Shown here piece after piece: positions 1 through 11,869 of a DNA stretch of 64,000 nt (the stretch's first letter is position 1; every line of letters begins with the position of its first letter). The stretch is taken from NCBI GenBank assembly GCA_947846985.1, contig CANTUZ010000014.1:11887837-11951836 (forward strand). The letters are read 5' to 3'. A program made the translations under genes and the position numbers. The notes under the pieces were generated by a model that did no database searches, had not been told where the DNA came from, and worked only from the letters and a program-made list of their open reading frames with translations. The stretch is from Fratercula arctica (Eukaryota > Chordata > Aves > Charadriiformes > Alcidae).

Positions 1-29
1 AGCAGGGACACTGCGGGGGGGGGGGGGGG

Positions 30-1245
30 GGGGGACACGTGGGACACTGAGACGTCACCAGCGCATCACCACAGTCCCCGTGCCACGCCCGCAGCGTCAC
101 CGCCCCCCCCCCCGGTGTCACCGCCCCCCCCCCCCCCAGTGACACCCCAGCCCCTGTGCCACCCCCTGGTGTCACCCCCAGTGTCACCCCAGCTGCCGTG
201 TCACCCCCCAGTGCCACCCCCCAGTGCCACCCCAGCCCCCGTGCCACCCCCTGGTGTCACCCCCAGTGTCACCCCAGCCCCCATGCCACCCCCCAGTGCC
301 ACCCCCCAGTGTCACCCCAGCCCCTGTCACCCCCTGGTGTCACCCCAGCCCCCGTGTCACCCCCCAATGTCACCCCCAGTGTCACCCCAGCCCTCGTGCA
401 AGCGACACCAGTGCCAGCCCCCAAACCAACCCCCCCCAGTGTCACCCCCATCCCCGTGCCACCCCCCCGGGTGTCACCCCAGCCCCCGTGCCACCCCCCG
501 CTGTCACCCCCCGTGTCACCCCAGCCCCTGTGCCACCCCCCCGGTGTCACCCCTAGTGTCACCCCAGCCCTCGTGCGAGCCCTCGTGCGAGCCACACCGC
601 TGCGAGCCCCCCCATGACACCCTCTTAGTGTCACCCCCATCCCCGTGCCGCTCCCCAGTGTCACCCCAGCCCCCGTGTCACCCCCCGGTGTCACCCCCAG
701 TGTCACCCCAGCCCCCGTGTCACCCCAGCCCTCGTGTCACCCCCCAGTGCCACCCCCTGGTGTCACCCCCAGTGTCACCCCAGCCCTCGTGTCACCCCCC
801 AGTGCCACCCCCCGGTGTCACCCCCCAGTGTCACCCCAGCTGCCGTGTCACCCCCCAGTGCCACCCCCCAGTGCCACCCCAGCCCCCGTGCCACCCCCTG
901 GTGTCACCCCCAGTGTCACCCCAGCTGCTGTGTCACCCCCCAGTGCCACCCCCCAGTGCCACCCCAGCCCCTGTGCCACCCCCTGGTGTCACCCCCAGTG
1001 CAACCCCAGCCCCTGTGCCACCCCCTGGTGTCACCCCCAGTGTCACCCCAGCCCCCGTGTCACCCCCCGGTGTCACCCCAGCCCTCGTGTCACCCCCCAG
1101 TGCCACCCCCCAGTGTCACCCCAGCCCCCGTGCCACCCCTCGGTGTCACCCCCCAGTGTCACCCCAGCCCGCGTGCCACCCCCCGCTGTCACCCCCCCCG
1201 TGTCACCCCAGCCCTCGTGCCACCCCCCGCCGCGTCCCCGTGTCC
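30..1245. repeat. C-rich minisatellite in CDK16 intron
   Basis: Tandem array of short units around GTGTCACCCCAGCCCC and GTGCCACCCCCCAGT. It lies directly downstream (minus strand) of the PCTAIRE-helix exon of CDK16, so it is intronic. It has almost no stops in several frames on either strand, which makes long spurious ORFs. Confidence 0.9.
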
Positions 1246-1248
1246 CAC

Positions 1249-1363
1249 CCTCGCGGATGGCGGTGCACGGGGCCCCCTCCTCGTGCTCCAGCCGAATCTC
1301 CTTCAGCGCCACCAGGTTCTCCGTCAGCTTGCTGCGGCCCTTGTACACCGTGGCGTAGGTGCC
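1249..1363 (-). CDS. CDK16: CDK16 exon: glycine loop to PCTAIRE helix
   Basis: Acceptor CCCCAG/GGCACC, then 38 codons plus one base, donor GTGGGA. It encodes [17 protein letters not shown], the VAIK-type lysine in ALKEIR, and [11 protein letters not shown]. It joins in phase 0 to LDKLGE in the preceding exon, restoring [11 protein letters not shown]. This is the last CDK16 exon in the window. Confidence 0.97.
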
Positions 1364-4300
1364 CTGGGGACAGCGGGGGACAGCGGGGGGACATGGGGAC
1401 ATCGGGGACATGGGGGGACATCGGGGACATGGGGGGACACGGGGACATCGGGGAGACACGGGGGCATTGGAGCCATCAGGGACACGGGGGACATCGGGGG
1501 ACATCATGGACATGGGGACATCAGGGACATCAGGGACATGGAGACATCGTGGACATCAGGGACAGGGGGGACATCAGGGGACATCATGGACATGGGGGAC
1601 ATGGGGACATCGGGGACATCAGGGACGGGGGGACATCAGGGGGCATCAGGGACATGGGGGACATCAGGGGACATCGGGGACATCAGGGACATGGGGGACA
1701 TCGGGGGCATCAGGGACATGGGGGACATGGGGACATCAGGGACAGGGGGGACATGGGGACATCGGGGAGACACGGGGCATTGGAGCCATCAGGGACACGG
1801 GGGACATCAGGGGACATCGTGGACATCAGGGACAGGGGGGACATGGGGACATCGGGGACATCAGGGACGGGGGGACATCAGGGGACATCATGGACATGGG
1901 GACATCAGGGACATCAGAGACATGGGGACATCGTGGATATCAGGGACAGGGGGGACATCAGGGGACATCAGGGACATGGGGGACATGGGGACATCGGGGA
2001 CATCAGGGACATGGGGGACATCAGGGGACATCAGGGACATCATGGACATGGGGACATCGGGGACATCAGGGACAGGGGGGACATCAGGGGGCATCAGGGA
2101 CATGGGGGACATGGGACATCAGGGACAGGGGGGACATGGGGACATCGGGGAGACACGGGGGCATTGGAGCCATCAGGGACACGGGGGACATCAGGGGACA
2201 TCGTGGACATCAGGGACAGGGGGGACATGGGGACATCAGGGACATCAGGGACGGGGGGACATCAGGGGACATCAGGGACATGGGGGACATGGGGACATTG
2301 GGGACATCAGGGACACGGGGGACATCAGGGGGCATCAGGGACATGGGGACATCAGGGACAGGGGGACATCAGGGACAGGGGGGACATCAGGGGACATCGG
2401 GGACATCAGGGACACGGGGGACATCAGGGGGCATCAGGGACATGGGGGACATGGGGACATCAGGGACAGGGGGGACATGGGGACATCGGGGAGACACGGG
2501 GGCATTGGAGCCATCAGGGACACGGGGGACATCAGGGGACATCATGGGCATGGGGACATCAGGAACATCAGGGACAGGGGGGACATGGGGACATCGGGGA
2601 CATCAGGGACGGGGGGACATCAGGGGACATCATGGACATGGGGACATCAGGGACATCAGAGACATGGGGACATCGTGGATATCAGGGACAGGGGGGACAT
2701 CAGGGGACATCAGGGACATGGGGGACATGGGGACATCGGGGACATCAGGGACATGGGGGACATCAGGGGACATCAGGGACATCATGGACATGGGGACATC
2801 GGGGACATCAGGGACAGGGGGGACATCAGGGGGCATCAGGGACATGGGGGACATGGGGACATCAGGGACAGGGGGGACATGGGGACATCGGGGAGACACG
2901 GGGGCATTGGAGCCATCAGGGACACGGGGGACATCAGGGGACATCGTGGACATCAGGGACAGGGGGGACATGGGGACATCAGGGACATCAGGGACGGGGG
3001 GGACATCAGGGGACATCAGGGACATGGGGGACATGGGGACATTGGGGACATCAGGGACACGGAGGACATCAGGGGGCATCAGGGACATGGGGACATCAGG
3101 GACAGGGGGACATCAGGGACAGGGGGGACATCAGGGGACATCGGGGACATCAGGGACACGGGGGACATCAGGGGGCATCAGGGACATGGGGGACATGGGG
3201 ACATCAGGGACAGGGGGGACATGGGGACATCGGGGAGACACGGGGGCATTGGAGCCATCAGGGACACGGGGGACATCAGGGGACATCATGGGCATGGGGA
3301 CATCAGGAACATCAGGGACAGGGGGGACATCAGGGGACATCAGGGACAGGGGGGACATGGGGACATCGGGGACGGGGGGACATGGGGACATCGGGGACGG
3401 GGGGACATCAGGGGACATCAGGGACATGGGGGACATGGGGACATCGGGGACAGGGGGGACATGGGGACATCGGGGAGACACGGGGGCATTGGAGCCATCA
3501 GGGACACGGGGGACATCAGGGGACATCAGGGACATGGGGGACATGGGGACATCGGGGACATCAGGGGCACGGGGGACATGGGGACATTGGGGACATTGGG
3601 GGACATGGGGACATGAGGGGGAACATGAGGGACATGAGGGATGTCAGGGGACACGGGGGACATGAGGGACATGGGGACATGCGGACATCAGGGGGACATG
3701 GGGACATGGGGGGACATCGGGGACATGGGGACATCGGGGACATGGGGGACACGGGGACATTGGGGACATCGGGGGGACATGGGGGCATTGGGGACATCAG
3801 GGACATGTGGGACATGGGGACATCAGGGGGACATGGGGACATCGGGGGGACATGGGGACATGAGAGGGGACAGGAGGGAAATGAGGGACATCAGGGACAT
3901 GGGGACATGGGGGACACGGGGACATCAGGGGGACACGGGCCATTGGGGACATCAGGTGGACACAGGGGACATGGGGACATCAGGGGGACACGGGGACATC
4001 AGGGGGACACGGGCCATTGGGGACATCAGGGGGACATGGGGACATCAGGGGGACATGGGGACATCGGGGGGACATGGGGACGTGGGGGACGGGGACATCG
4101 GGGCGGCATTGGGGACATCGGAGGGTTGGGGGGGACAGGGGGACACGGGGATGGGGGGGGGACACACACATTGGGGACATGGGGACACCCCGCGCCGCGT
4201 CCCCCCGTCCCCCCCCTCACCTCTCCCAGTTTGTCCAGTTTGACGTAGGTCTCCAGCTTCCCAAAGCCGATCTCCGACTGGTGGTGGGGGGGGGACGACA

Positions 4301-7300
4301 GACACAGTTACTGGGAGAACTGGGAGGCACTGGGGGGGGGGGGGCGGCACCGGTCCCCCCCAGCCCCGTCCTGGCCTGTACTGGTTTATACTGGTCCGTA
4401 CCGGTCTATACTGGTCTAAACTGGAATGTACTGGTACGATATAGCAGCTAAGGGGTTACCTCCAGGGGAAACTGGGGGGTACTGGGAGAGTTGCTATTAG
4501 TTCCTATGGCTCCGTATAGCCCCGTACTGGTCTATGCTGGTCCATACTGGCCTATACTGGGATGCACCAGGGGCAGGCAGCGCAGATGGCGGCTGAGGGG
4601 CTGCCTCGGGGGGGGCTGAGGGGGGTTGCTGTTAGTTCCTACCCCTCTGTATGGCCCTGTACTGGTCTATACTGGTCCATACTGGTCTATACTGGTTCAT
4701 ACTGGTTTATACTCGGATGCACCAGGGGCAGGCAGCGCAGATGGCGGCTGAGGGGCTGCCTCGGGGGGGCGCTGAGAGCGGGTGCTGTTAGTTCCTATCC
4801 CTTCGTATGGCCCTGTACTGGTCTATACTGGTCCATACTGGTCCATATTGGTCCATACTGGTCTATAGTGCTTCATACTGGTTTATACTCGGATGCACCA
4901 GGGGCAGGCAGCGCAGATGGCGGCTGAGGGGCTGCCTCGGGGGGGGCTGAGGGGGGGTGCTGTTAGTTCCTACGCCTCTGTATGGCCCTGTACTGGTCTA
5001 TACTGGTCCATACTGGTCTATACTGGTTCATACTGGTTTATACTGGGATGCACCAGGGGCAGGCAGCGCAGATGGCGGCTGAGGGGCTGCCTCAGGGGGG
5101 GCTGAGGGGGGGTGCTGTTAGTTCCTATCCCTCTGTATGGCCCTGTACTGGTCTATACTGGTCCATACTGGTTTATACTGGTCCATACTGGTCTATACTG
5201 GGACGCACCAGGGAGACGCGGCGCAGGCGGCGGCTGAGGGGCCCGGGCAGCCCCAGACCCCCCTCGGGCAGGCGGGTGTCGGCCGGCAGCGACAGGCGCT
5301 TGTTGATGTCCTGGGGGGGGGGACACATGGGACACACACGACAGTGACCTCTGGGGTCCCCAAAACCCCCCGGGGACCCCCCCCCCAAAGCCCCCCAGGA
5401 CCCCCCCAGATTTCTCCAGTCCCCCCCAGGACCCCCCCAAATTCCTCCTGTGCCCCCCAGGGCCCCCCCCCAATGTCCCCCAAGACCCCCCCAAAGCCCC
5501 CCAAGACCACCCAAATTCCCACAGGACCCCCCCAAAGCCCCCCAGGACCCCCCAAATTTCTCCAGTCCCCCCCCCCGGACCCCCCCAAATTCCTCCAGTG
5601 CCCCCCAGGACCCCCCCGATGTCCCCCAAGACCCTCCCAAAGCCCCCCAGGACCCCCCCAAATTTCTACAGTCCCCCCCCAACTTCCTCCAGTGCCCCCC
5701 AGGACCCCCCCCAATGTCCCCCAAGACCCCCCCAAAGCCCCCAAGACCCCCCCAAGTTCCTCCAGTCCCCCCCAGGACCCCCCCCAAATTTCTCCAGTGC
5801 CCCCCAGGACCCCCCCAATGTCCCCCAACCCCCCCCCCCAAAGCCCCCCAGGACCCCCCCAGATTTCCCCAGTCCCCCCCAGGACCCCCCCCAAATTCCT
5901 CCAGTGCCCCCCAGGGCCCCCCCCAATGTCCCCCAACACCCCCCCCAAAGCCCCCCAGGACCCCCCCAAATTCCTCCAGTGCCCCCCAGGACCCCCCCAA
6001 ATTCCTCCAGTGCCCCCCAGGGCCCCCCCCAATGTCCCCCAACACCCCCGCAAAGCCCCCCAGGACCCCCCCAAATTCCTCCTGTGCCTCCCAGGACCCC
6101 CCCAATGTCCCCCAAGACCCCCCCAACGCCCCCAAGACCCCCCCAAGTTCCTCCAGTCCCCCCCAGGACCCCCCCAAATTCCTCCAGTGCCCCCCAGGAC
6201 CCCCCCGATGTCCCCCAACACCCCCCCAAAGCCCCCCAGGACCCCCCCAGATTTCTCCAGTCCCCCCCCAGGACCCCCCCAAATTCCTCCTGTGCCTCCC
6301 AGGACCCCCCCCAATGTCCCCCAAGACCCCCCCAAAGCCCCCCAAGACCACCCAAATTCCCACAGGACCCCCCCAAAGCCCCCCAGGACCCCCGCAAATT
6401 TCTCCAGTGCCCCCCAGGGCCCCCCCGATGTCCCCCAAGACCCCCCCAAAGCCCCCAAGACCCCCCCAAGTTCCTCCAGTCCCCCCCAGGACCCCCCCAA
6501 ATTCCTCCAGTGCCCCCCAGGACCCCCCCAATGTCCCCCAACCCCCCCCCAAAGCCCCCCAGGACCCCCCCAGATTTCCCCAGTCCCCCCCAGGACCCCC
6601 CCAAATTCCTCCAGTGCCCCCCAGGGCCCCCCCCAATGTCCCCCAACACCCCCCCAAAGCCCCCCAGGACCCCCCCAAATTCCTCCAGTGCCCCCCAGGA
6701 CCCCCCCAAATTCCTCCAGTGCCCCCCAGGGCCCCCCCCAATGTCCCCCAACACCCCCGCAAAGCCCCCCAGGACCCCCCCAAATTCCTCCTGTGCCTCC
6801 CAGGACCCCCCCAATGTCCCCCAAGACCCCCCCAAAGCCCCCAAGACCCCCCCAAGTTCCTCCAGTCCCCCCCAGGACCCCCCCAAATTCCTCCAGTGTC
6901 CCCCAGGACCCCCCCGATGTCCCCCAAGACCCCCCCAAAGCCCCCAAGACCCCCCCAAGTTCCTCCAGTCCCCCCCAGGACCCCCCCAAATTCCTCCAGT
7001 GCCTCCCAGGGCCCCCCCCAATGTCCCCCAACACCCCCCCAAAGCCCCCCAGGACCCCCCCAAATTCCTCCAGTGCCCCCCAGGACCCCCCAAATTTCTC
7101 CAGTCCCCCCCAAATTCCTCCAGTGCCCCCCAGGGCTCCCCCAGTGTCCCCCAAGACCCCCCCAAAGCCCCCAAGACCCCCCCAAGTTCCTCCAGTCCCC
7201 CCCAGGACCCCCCCCAAATTCCTCCAGTGCCCCCCAGGGCCCCCCCCAATGTCCCCCAACACCCCCCCAAAGCCCCCAAGACCCCCCCAAGTTCCTCCAG

Positions 7301-10300
7301 TCCCCCCCAGGACCCCCCCAAATTCCTCCAGTGCCCCCCAGGGCCCCCCCCAATGTCCCCCAACACCCCCCCAAAGCCCCCCAGGACCCCCCCAGATTTC
7401 TCCAGTGCCCCCCAGGACCCCCCCAAATTCCTCCTGTGCCTCCCAGGACCCCCCCAATGTCCCCCAAGACCCCCCCAAGTTCCTCCAGTCCCCCCCAGGA
7501 CCCCCCCAAATTCCTCCAGTGCCCCCCAGGACCCCCCCAAATGTCTCCAGTCCCCCCGCAGGACCCCCCAATGCCCCCTCCAAAGCACCCCCCCCCCCCC
7601 CCCCGCAGTGCCCCCCCCCCCCCCCCCACCTCGGAGGAGCCGGGGCGAGCCGGGTGCTGGCGCAGGCGCAGGCGCACGGGGGAGGCCACCTCCTCTGAGG
7701 ACGTCCCCGAGGGGGGGTCGCTCTCCCCATCCGACCCCATCCGCCCCTCCTCCACCCCCGTCTCTGGGGGGGAGGGGGGGGGGGGGTGTTAAGGCGCCCC
7801 AAACCCCCCCCACCCCCCAACCCCGGGACCCCCCCAGCCCCCTTGGGAACCCCTCAAGTCTGAAGGGCCCCCCCCGCCCCAAAACCCCAGGACCCCCCCC
7901 CCTCCCCCAACCTCAAGGACACCCCCCCGCAGGAACCCAAGCCCCCCCCCCCCCCACCAAATGCCCCCCAGGGACCCCAAGGGTTGCCCTAAACCCCCCC
8001 CCAATGTCGCCCCCACAAACCCCCCCCACGTCCCCAGGGTCCACCCAACCCCCCCCCCAGGGACCCCCCCCCAGGTCCCCTCCTAACCCCCCCCCCCCGG
8101 GTCTGCCCTGTGTCCCCAGGGACCCCCAAAACCTCTTGTCCCCCCCCAAAATCCCCCCCCCCAGCGTCCCCCCAAAGGTGTCCTCTGACCCCCGCCAGGG
8201 ACCCCCAGTGCCAGGGACAGGGGACACGGGGGGGAGGGGGGACATGGGGACAGACTGGGGGGGAGATGGGGGGACATGGAGACATGGGGGGACATGGGGG
8301 GGGACACACGGATATGGGGACACAGGAGGGGACATGGGGACAGATGGGGGGGACACGGGGACATGAGGAGACACGGGGGGACATGGGGGGACACATGGAT
8401 ATGGGGGGGACATGGTGACACGGCGACATGGGGGGACACATGGGGGGACACAGGGGGACAGGGGGAGGGACATGGAGGGGACACACGGGGACATGGGGGG
8501 GCACAGGGGGACATAGGGACACATAGAGGGGACATGCGGGGACACATGGATATGGGGGGGACATGGGGACACGGGGACACATGGGGACACATGGGGGACA
8601 TGGGGGGGACACGGGGGGGACACACAGGGATATGGGCATGACGGAGGGACATGGGGACACATGGGGGGGACACATGGGGGGGGACACGAGGGGGACATGC
8701 GGGAGGGGACATGGGGACACGTCGGGGACATGGGGGGGACACCAGGGGGGACACAGGGGGGACATGGTGGGAGTACATGGCAGAGGGGACAGGGACACAT
8801 GGGGGGGACATGGGGGGGACACATACGGATATGGGGGGGATACGGGGACACATGGGTGGGGACACATGGGGGGACACGGAGATATGGGGGGGACAGAGGG
8901 ACATGGGGGGACATGGAGGGGACACATGGGGGGGACACGCAGGGGGGGACATGGGGACACATAGGGACACATGGGGGGGACACGAGGGGGACATGGTGGG
9001 GGACATGCGGGAGGGGACATGGGGACACGTCGGGGACATGGGGGGGACACAGGGGGGACATGGTGGCAGTACATGGCGGAGGGGACAGGGACACATGGGG
9101 GGGACATGGGGGGGACACATACGGATATGGGGGGGATACGGGGACACATGGGTGGGGACACATGGGGGGACACGGAGATATGGGGGGGACAGAGGGACAT
9201 GGGGGGACATGGAGGGGACACATGGGGGGGACACGCGGGGGGGACATGGGGACAGATGGGGGGGACACGGGGACATGAAGAGACACGGGGGGACATGGGG
9301 GGACACATGGATATGGGGGGGACATGGTGACACGGCGACATGGGGGGACACATGGGGGGACACAGAGGGACATGGAGGGGATACACGGGGACATGGGGGG
9401 GCACAGGGGGACATAGGGACACATAGAGGGGACATGCGGGGACACATGGATATGGGGGGGACATGGGGACACGGGGACACATGGGGACACATGGGGGACA
9501 TGGGGGGGACACGGGGGGGACACACAGGGATATGGGCATGACGGAGGGACATGGGGACACATGGGGGGGACACATGGGGGGGGACACGAGGGGGACATGC
9601 GGGAGGGGACATGGGGACACGTCGGGGACGTGGGGGGGACACCAGGGGGGACACAGGGGGGACATGGTGGGAGTACATGGCGGAGGGGACAGGGACACGT
9701 GGGGGGGACATGGGGGGGACACATACGGATATGGGGGGGATACGGGGACACATGGGGGGACACGGAGATATGGGGGGGACAGAGGGACATGGGGGGACAT
9801 GGAGGGGACACATAGGGGGGACACGCAGGGGGGGACATGGGGACACATGGGGGGACATGGGGGTGACACATGGGGGGACATGGGGATATGGGGGGGACAG
9901 AGGGACATGGGAGGACATGGGGGGACACAGGGACACATAGGGGGGACACACGGGGACATGGGGGGCATGGGGGGGGGGGACACAGGAACAGATGGGGGGG
10001 GACATGGGGACACAAGGCGGGGGGACACGGGGGGGCCAGGTGGTGACCCAGGAGGGAACGCGGGGACAGACGGAAGGCTGGGGGGGGGACGGTGCATGGG
10101 GACAGATGGGGGGACAGCGGGGGACACGGGGGAGGGGATGGGGGACAGATGGGTGGCACAGGGGGGGGCACGCCACAGCCCCCACGGGGCTCTTAAAGGG
10201 GCCGCGCACCCCCTGGTTGGGGGGGGTCTTAAAGGGCCAGGCACCCCCCAACCCCTGCCCCAGCCCTCTTAAAGGGCCAGGCACCCCCTCAAGTCCTGCC

Positions 10301-10906
10301 CCCCCCCCGCCGTCTTAAAGGGCCAGGCACCGCTCCAGCCTCTTAAAGGGCCACACACACTCTCAATCCAAGTTCTTAAAGGGCCAGGCACCCCCCAATC
10401 CCCACCCTAACTCTCTTAAAGGGCCAGGCACCTCCGCAGCCTCTTAAAGGGCCACACACACTCTCAATCCAAGTTCTTAAAGGGCCAGGCACCCCCCAAT
10501 CCCCACCCTAACTCTCTTAAAGGGCCAGGCACCTCCGCAGCCTCTTAAAGGGCCACACACACTCTCAATCCAAGTTCTTAAAGGAACAGGCACCCCCCCA
10601 ATCCCCACCCTAACGCTCTTAAAGGGCAACACACACTCTATCCAAGCTCTTAAAGACACAGGCACCCCTCTCCCGAGGCTCTTAAAGGACCAGGCACCCC
10701 CCAACCCTTATTCTAGCCCTCTTAAAGGGCCAGCCCCCCCCCCAGCTTTTGGAAGGGCAGGGTTCCCCCTTAAAGGGCCAGCGCTCACCGCTGTCGCTGC
10801 CGTGGCCATCGCGGGGCTCCCCCAGGCTCTTCTCGGGGGCGCGGCCCCCCCGCAGCGTCATCGACAGCTGCCGCTTGATCTTCTTCATCCGGTCCATGGC
10901 GGGGCC
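1249..10906 (-). CDS. CDK16: CDK16 (PCTAIRE-1 kinase), five exons seen, 3' part outside window
   Basis: Cyclin-dependent kinase of the PCTAIRE family, a cytoplasmic/membrane-associated Ser/Thr kinase activated by cyclin Y in studied animals. Five exons join in frame: 10789-10906 (ATG at 10897), 7630-7763, 5209-5310, 4221-4277 and 1249-1363. Visible are the CDK16-type start [19 protein letters not shown], the MGSDGESD block, [11 protein letters not shown], the basic [11 protein letters not shown] phosphorylation region, [19 protein letters not shown], the glycine loop [11 protein letters not shown], the catalytic lysine in VALKEIR and the PCTAIRE helix. RRLRRVSL and KLETY favour CDK16 over CDK17 and CDK18. 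The segment between RLPEG and PLSRR is about eight residues shorter than I recall in mammalian CDK16. The rest of the kinase domain should lie left of base 1. Each intron is a different minisatellite. Confidence 0.95.
1370..4200. repeat. GGGGACATC minisatellite in CDK16 intron
   Basis: About 2.8 kb of units such as GGGGACATCAGGGACAT and GGGGGACATGGGGACATC. Longer blocks recur, including one with GGAGACACGGGGGCATTGG that reappears at about 1450, 2150, 2490, 2890, 3240 and 3480, so there is higher-order structure. The G-rich strand is the plus strand, antisense to CDK16. Confidence 0.93.
4221..4277 (-). CDS. CDK16: CDK16 exon: [19 protein letters not shown]
   Basis: Acceptor CCACCAG/TCGGAG, 19 codons, donor GTGAGG, phase 0 at both ends. 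It encodes the conserved linker into the kinase domain and the first beta strand. Confidence 0.97.
4370..5205 (-). repeat. Four tandem decayed copies of the CDK16 exon 3' end plus its donor
   Basis: About 155-175-bp units starting near 4561, 4719, 4893 and 5048. Each contains, on the minus strand, a version of the end of the neighbouring exon (CCCCTCAGCCGCCATCTGCG, PLSRHLR in place of PLSRRLR) followed by a GTGCAT donor-like site and a TATACTGGTC-rich spacer. The intact source is exon 5209-5310 with donor GTGCGT. The units therefore duplicated an exon-intron boundary, not only intronic DNA. Confidence 0.85.
5209..5310 (-). CDS. CDK16: CDK16 exon: [11 protein letters not shown] to RRVSL
   Basis: Acceptor CCCCAG/GACATC, 34 codons, donor GTGCGT, phase 0 at both ends. 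It encodes [17 protein letters not shown], a short glycine-rich stretch and [11 protein letters not shown]. The glycine-rich stretch replaces a longer mammalian segment. Confidence 0.96.
5330..7625. repeat. C-rich minisatellite in CDK16 intron
   Basis: About 2.3 kb of units resembling CCCCCCAGGACCCCCCCAAA and TTCCTCCAGTGCCCCCCAGG, with longer recurring combinations. All frames on both strands are nearly stop-free, giving ORFs of 700-900 codons that are artefacts. Confidence 0.93.
7630..7763 (-). CDS. CDK16: CDK16 exon: MGSDGESD region
   Basis: Acceptor CCCCAG/AGACGG, two bases completing a split codon, 44 codons, donor GTGGGG. It encodes [20 protein letters not shown] and [18 protein letters not shown], matching the conserved N-terminal block before DINKRLS. 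Confidence 0.95.
7775..8220. repeat. Poly-C/CCCCAAACC low-complexity DNA in CDK16 intron
   Basis: Irregular C-rich sequence with long C runs and recurring GGGACCCCC and CCCCAAACC. No exon was recognised here. Confidence 0.75.
8225..10175. repeat. GGGGACACATGGGG minisatellite with about 900-bp higher-order repeat
   Basis: G-rich units built on GGGGACACATGGGG and GGATATGGGGGGGACA in the first coding intron of CDK16. The text at 8641 onward (ACGGAGGGACATGGGGACAC) recurs at 9541, exactly 900 bases later, and flanking blocks recur in the same order, so the array has at least two large higher-order copies. Confidence 0.93.
10183..10760. repeat. TCTTAAAGGGCCAGGCACC repeat, about 100-bp period
   Basis: Units of TCTTAAAGGGCCAGGCACCC. 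A compound unit containing CACACACTCTCAATCCAAGT recurs near 10350, 10450 and 10550. It sits in the CDK16 intron just downstream of the first coding exon. Confidence 0.93.
10789..10906 (-). CDS. CDK16: CDK16 first coding exon
   Basis: Acceptor CCCAG at 10908-10907, nine bases of 5' UTR, ATG at 10897, 36 codons plus one base, donor GTGAGC. It encodes [19 protein letters not shown], the characteristic CDK16 N terminus. The single leftover base joins in phase to exon 7630-7763. Confidence 0.95.
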
Positions 10907-10909
10907 CTG

Positions 10910-11525
10910 GGGGGGGGGGGGGGTTAACCTGGATGCCTGGGTCCCCCCAACATCTGGGTTCCCCCCCCCCCCCCCCAGAACACCTGGGTCCTCCCCCCAG
11001 GCTCTTACCCCACCTCGTTCCCCCCCCCCCCCAAGAACACCTGCCCCCCCCCCCCCAACACCAGGGTCCCCCAACCTCCCTGAGCCCCTGGTCTCCCCCG
11101 AACGCCTTGGGTCCCCCAAACTACCCCCCCCCACTGAACGCCTGGGCCCACCCCCCCAACACCTGCACCCCCCCAAACACCTGGGCCCCCCCCAGAACAC
11201 CTGGGTCCCCCCAAACTCCTCAGTTCCCCCCCCCCCCGAACCCCTGCCCCCCCCCCGAAATCTTGAGTCTCCCAGAACACCTGGGTCCCCCAAACTCCCC
11301 CACCCCCAAAACCCCTGGTCCCCCCCAATCCCTGGGTCCCCCCAACACCTGGGTCCCCCAACCACCCCCCTCCCCCCAACCCCTGGCCCCCCCCCCAACA
11401 TCTGGGTTCCCCCCCAACACCTGCCCCCCCCCCCCCCCCCCCCCCCAAAAAAAAACCCTGGTTCTCCCCAACCCCTTGCTGTGTCCCCCCCCCAAACCTC
11501 TGGTCCCCCCCCCAGGGCCACCTGG
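10910..11525. repeat. C-rich minisatellite (CACCTGGGTCCCCC) in CDK16 5' intron
   Basis: Units like CCCCCCAACACCTGGGTCCC and CCCCAGAACACCTGGGTCCC between the first coding exon and the presumed 5' UTR exon. It contains a very long C run near 11420-11450. Confidence 0.88.
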
Positions 11526-11700
11526 GCGCTGCTGGGCGTGGCCACGGCGGGGGCGTGGCCGCCCCAGGCCCCTCCCACCCCCTCAGGCCTCCTCAGCGGT
11601 GATGGCGGGGGGGGGGGGGGGGGGAAGGGGAAGGGGGGGCTCGGTGTGAAGGCCTTGGGGAGGTGGGGGGGGTGGGTTTCCCGTGGGGTTCCCCCGTTAC

Positions 11701-11860
11701 CGGCTCAGCGGCGCGGGGCCTCCCAGAAATCCTCGGCCATGGCGGGGCCGGGCCCGACCCCGCGGGGGGCTCCGGGGGAGGGGGCCGGGGCCGGGCCGGG
11801 GCCGGGGCGGGCGGCGGCGGCGGCGGCGGCGGGAGGTGGTGAGGCAAGATGGCGGCGGCG
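11701..11860 (-). promoter_or_regulatory. CDK16: Probable CDK16 5' non-coding exon and CpG-rich promoter
   Basis: CpG-dense, GCGGCGG-rich DNA upstream of the first coding exon, ending on the minus strand in a good donor, GAGCCG/GTAACG at 11701/11700. That donor can splice to the acceptor at 10908. The transcription start cannot be placed. The assignment to CDK16 is inferred from position. Confidence 0.55.
11705..11740 (-). other. Short upstream ORF, MAEDFWEAPRR
   Basis: An ATG at 11740 opens 11 codons closed by TGA at 11707-11705, just before the donor at 11701. If this exon is used, the ORF would be an upstream ORF in the CDK16 leader. No homology is recognised. Confidence 0.35.
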
Positions 11861-11869
11861 GGCGGGGCT

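Noticed and set aside
115..4248. 1,377-codon plus-strand ORF
   Set aside because: It spans two minisatellites and an antisense CDK16 exon. Repeat translation with no domain.
5137..7820. Proline- or glycine-rich proteins of 700-900 residues
   Set aside because: Frame translations of an intronic minisatellite within CDK16.
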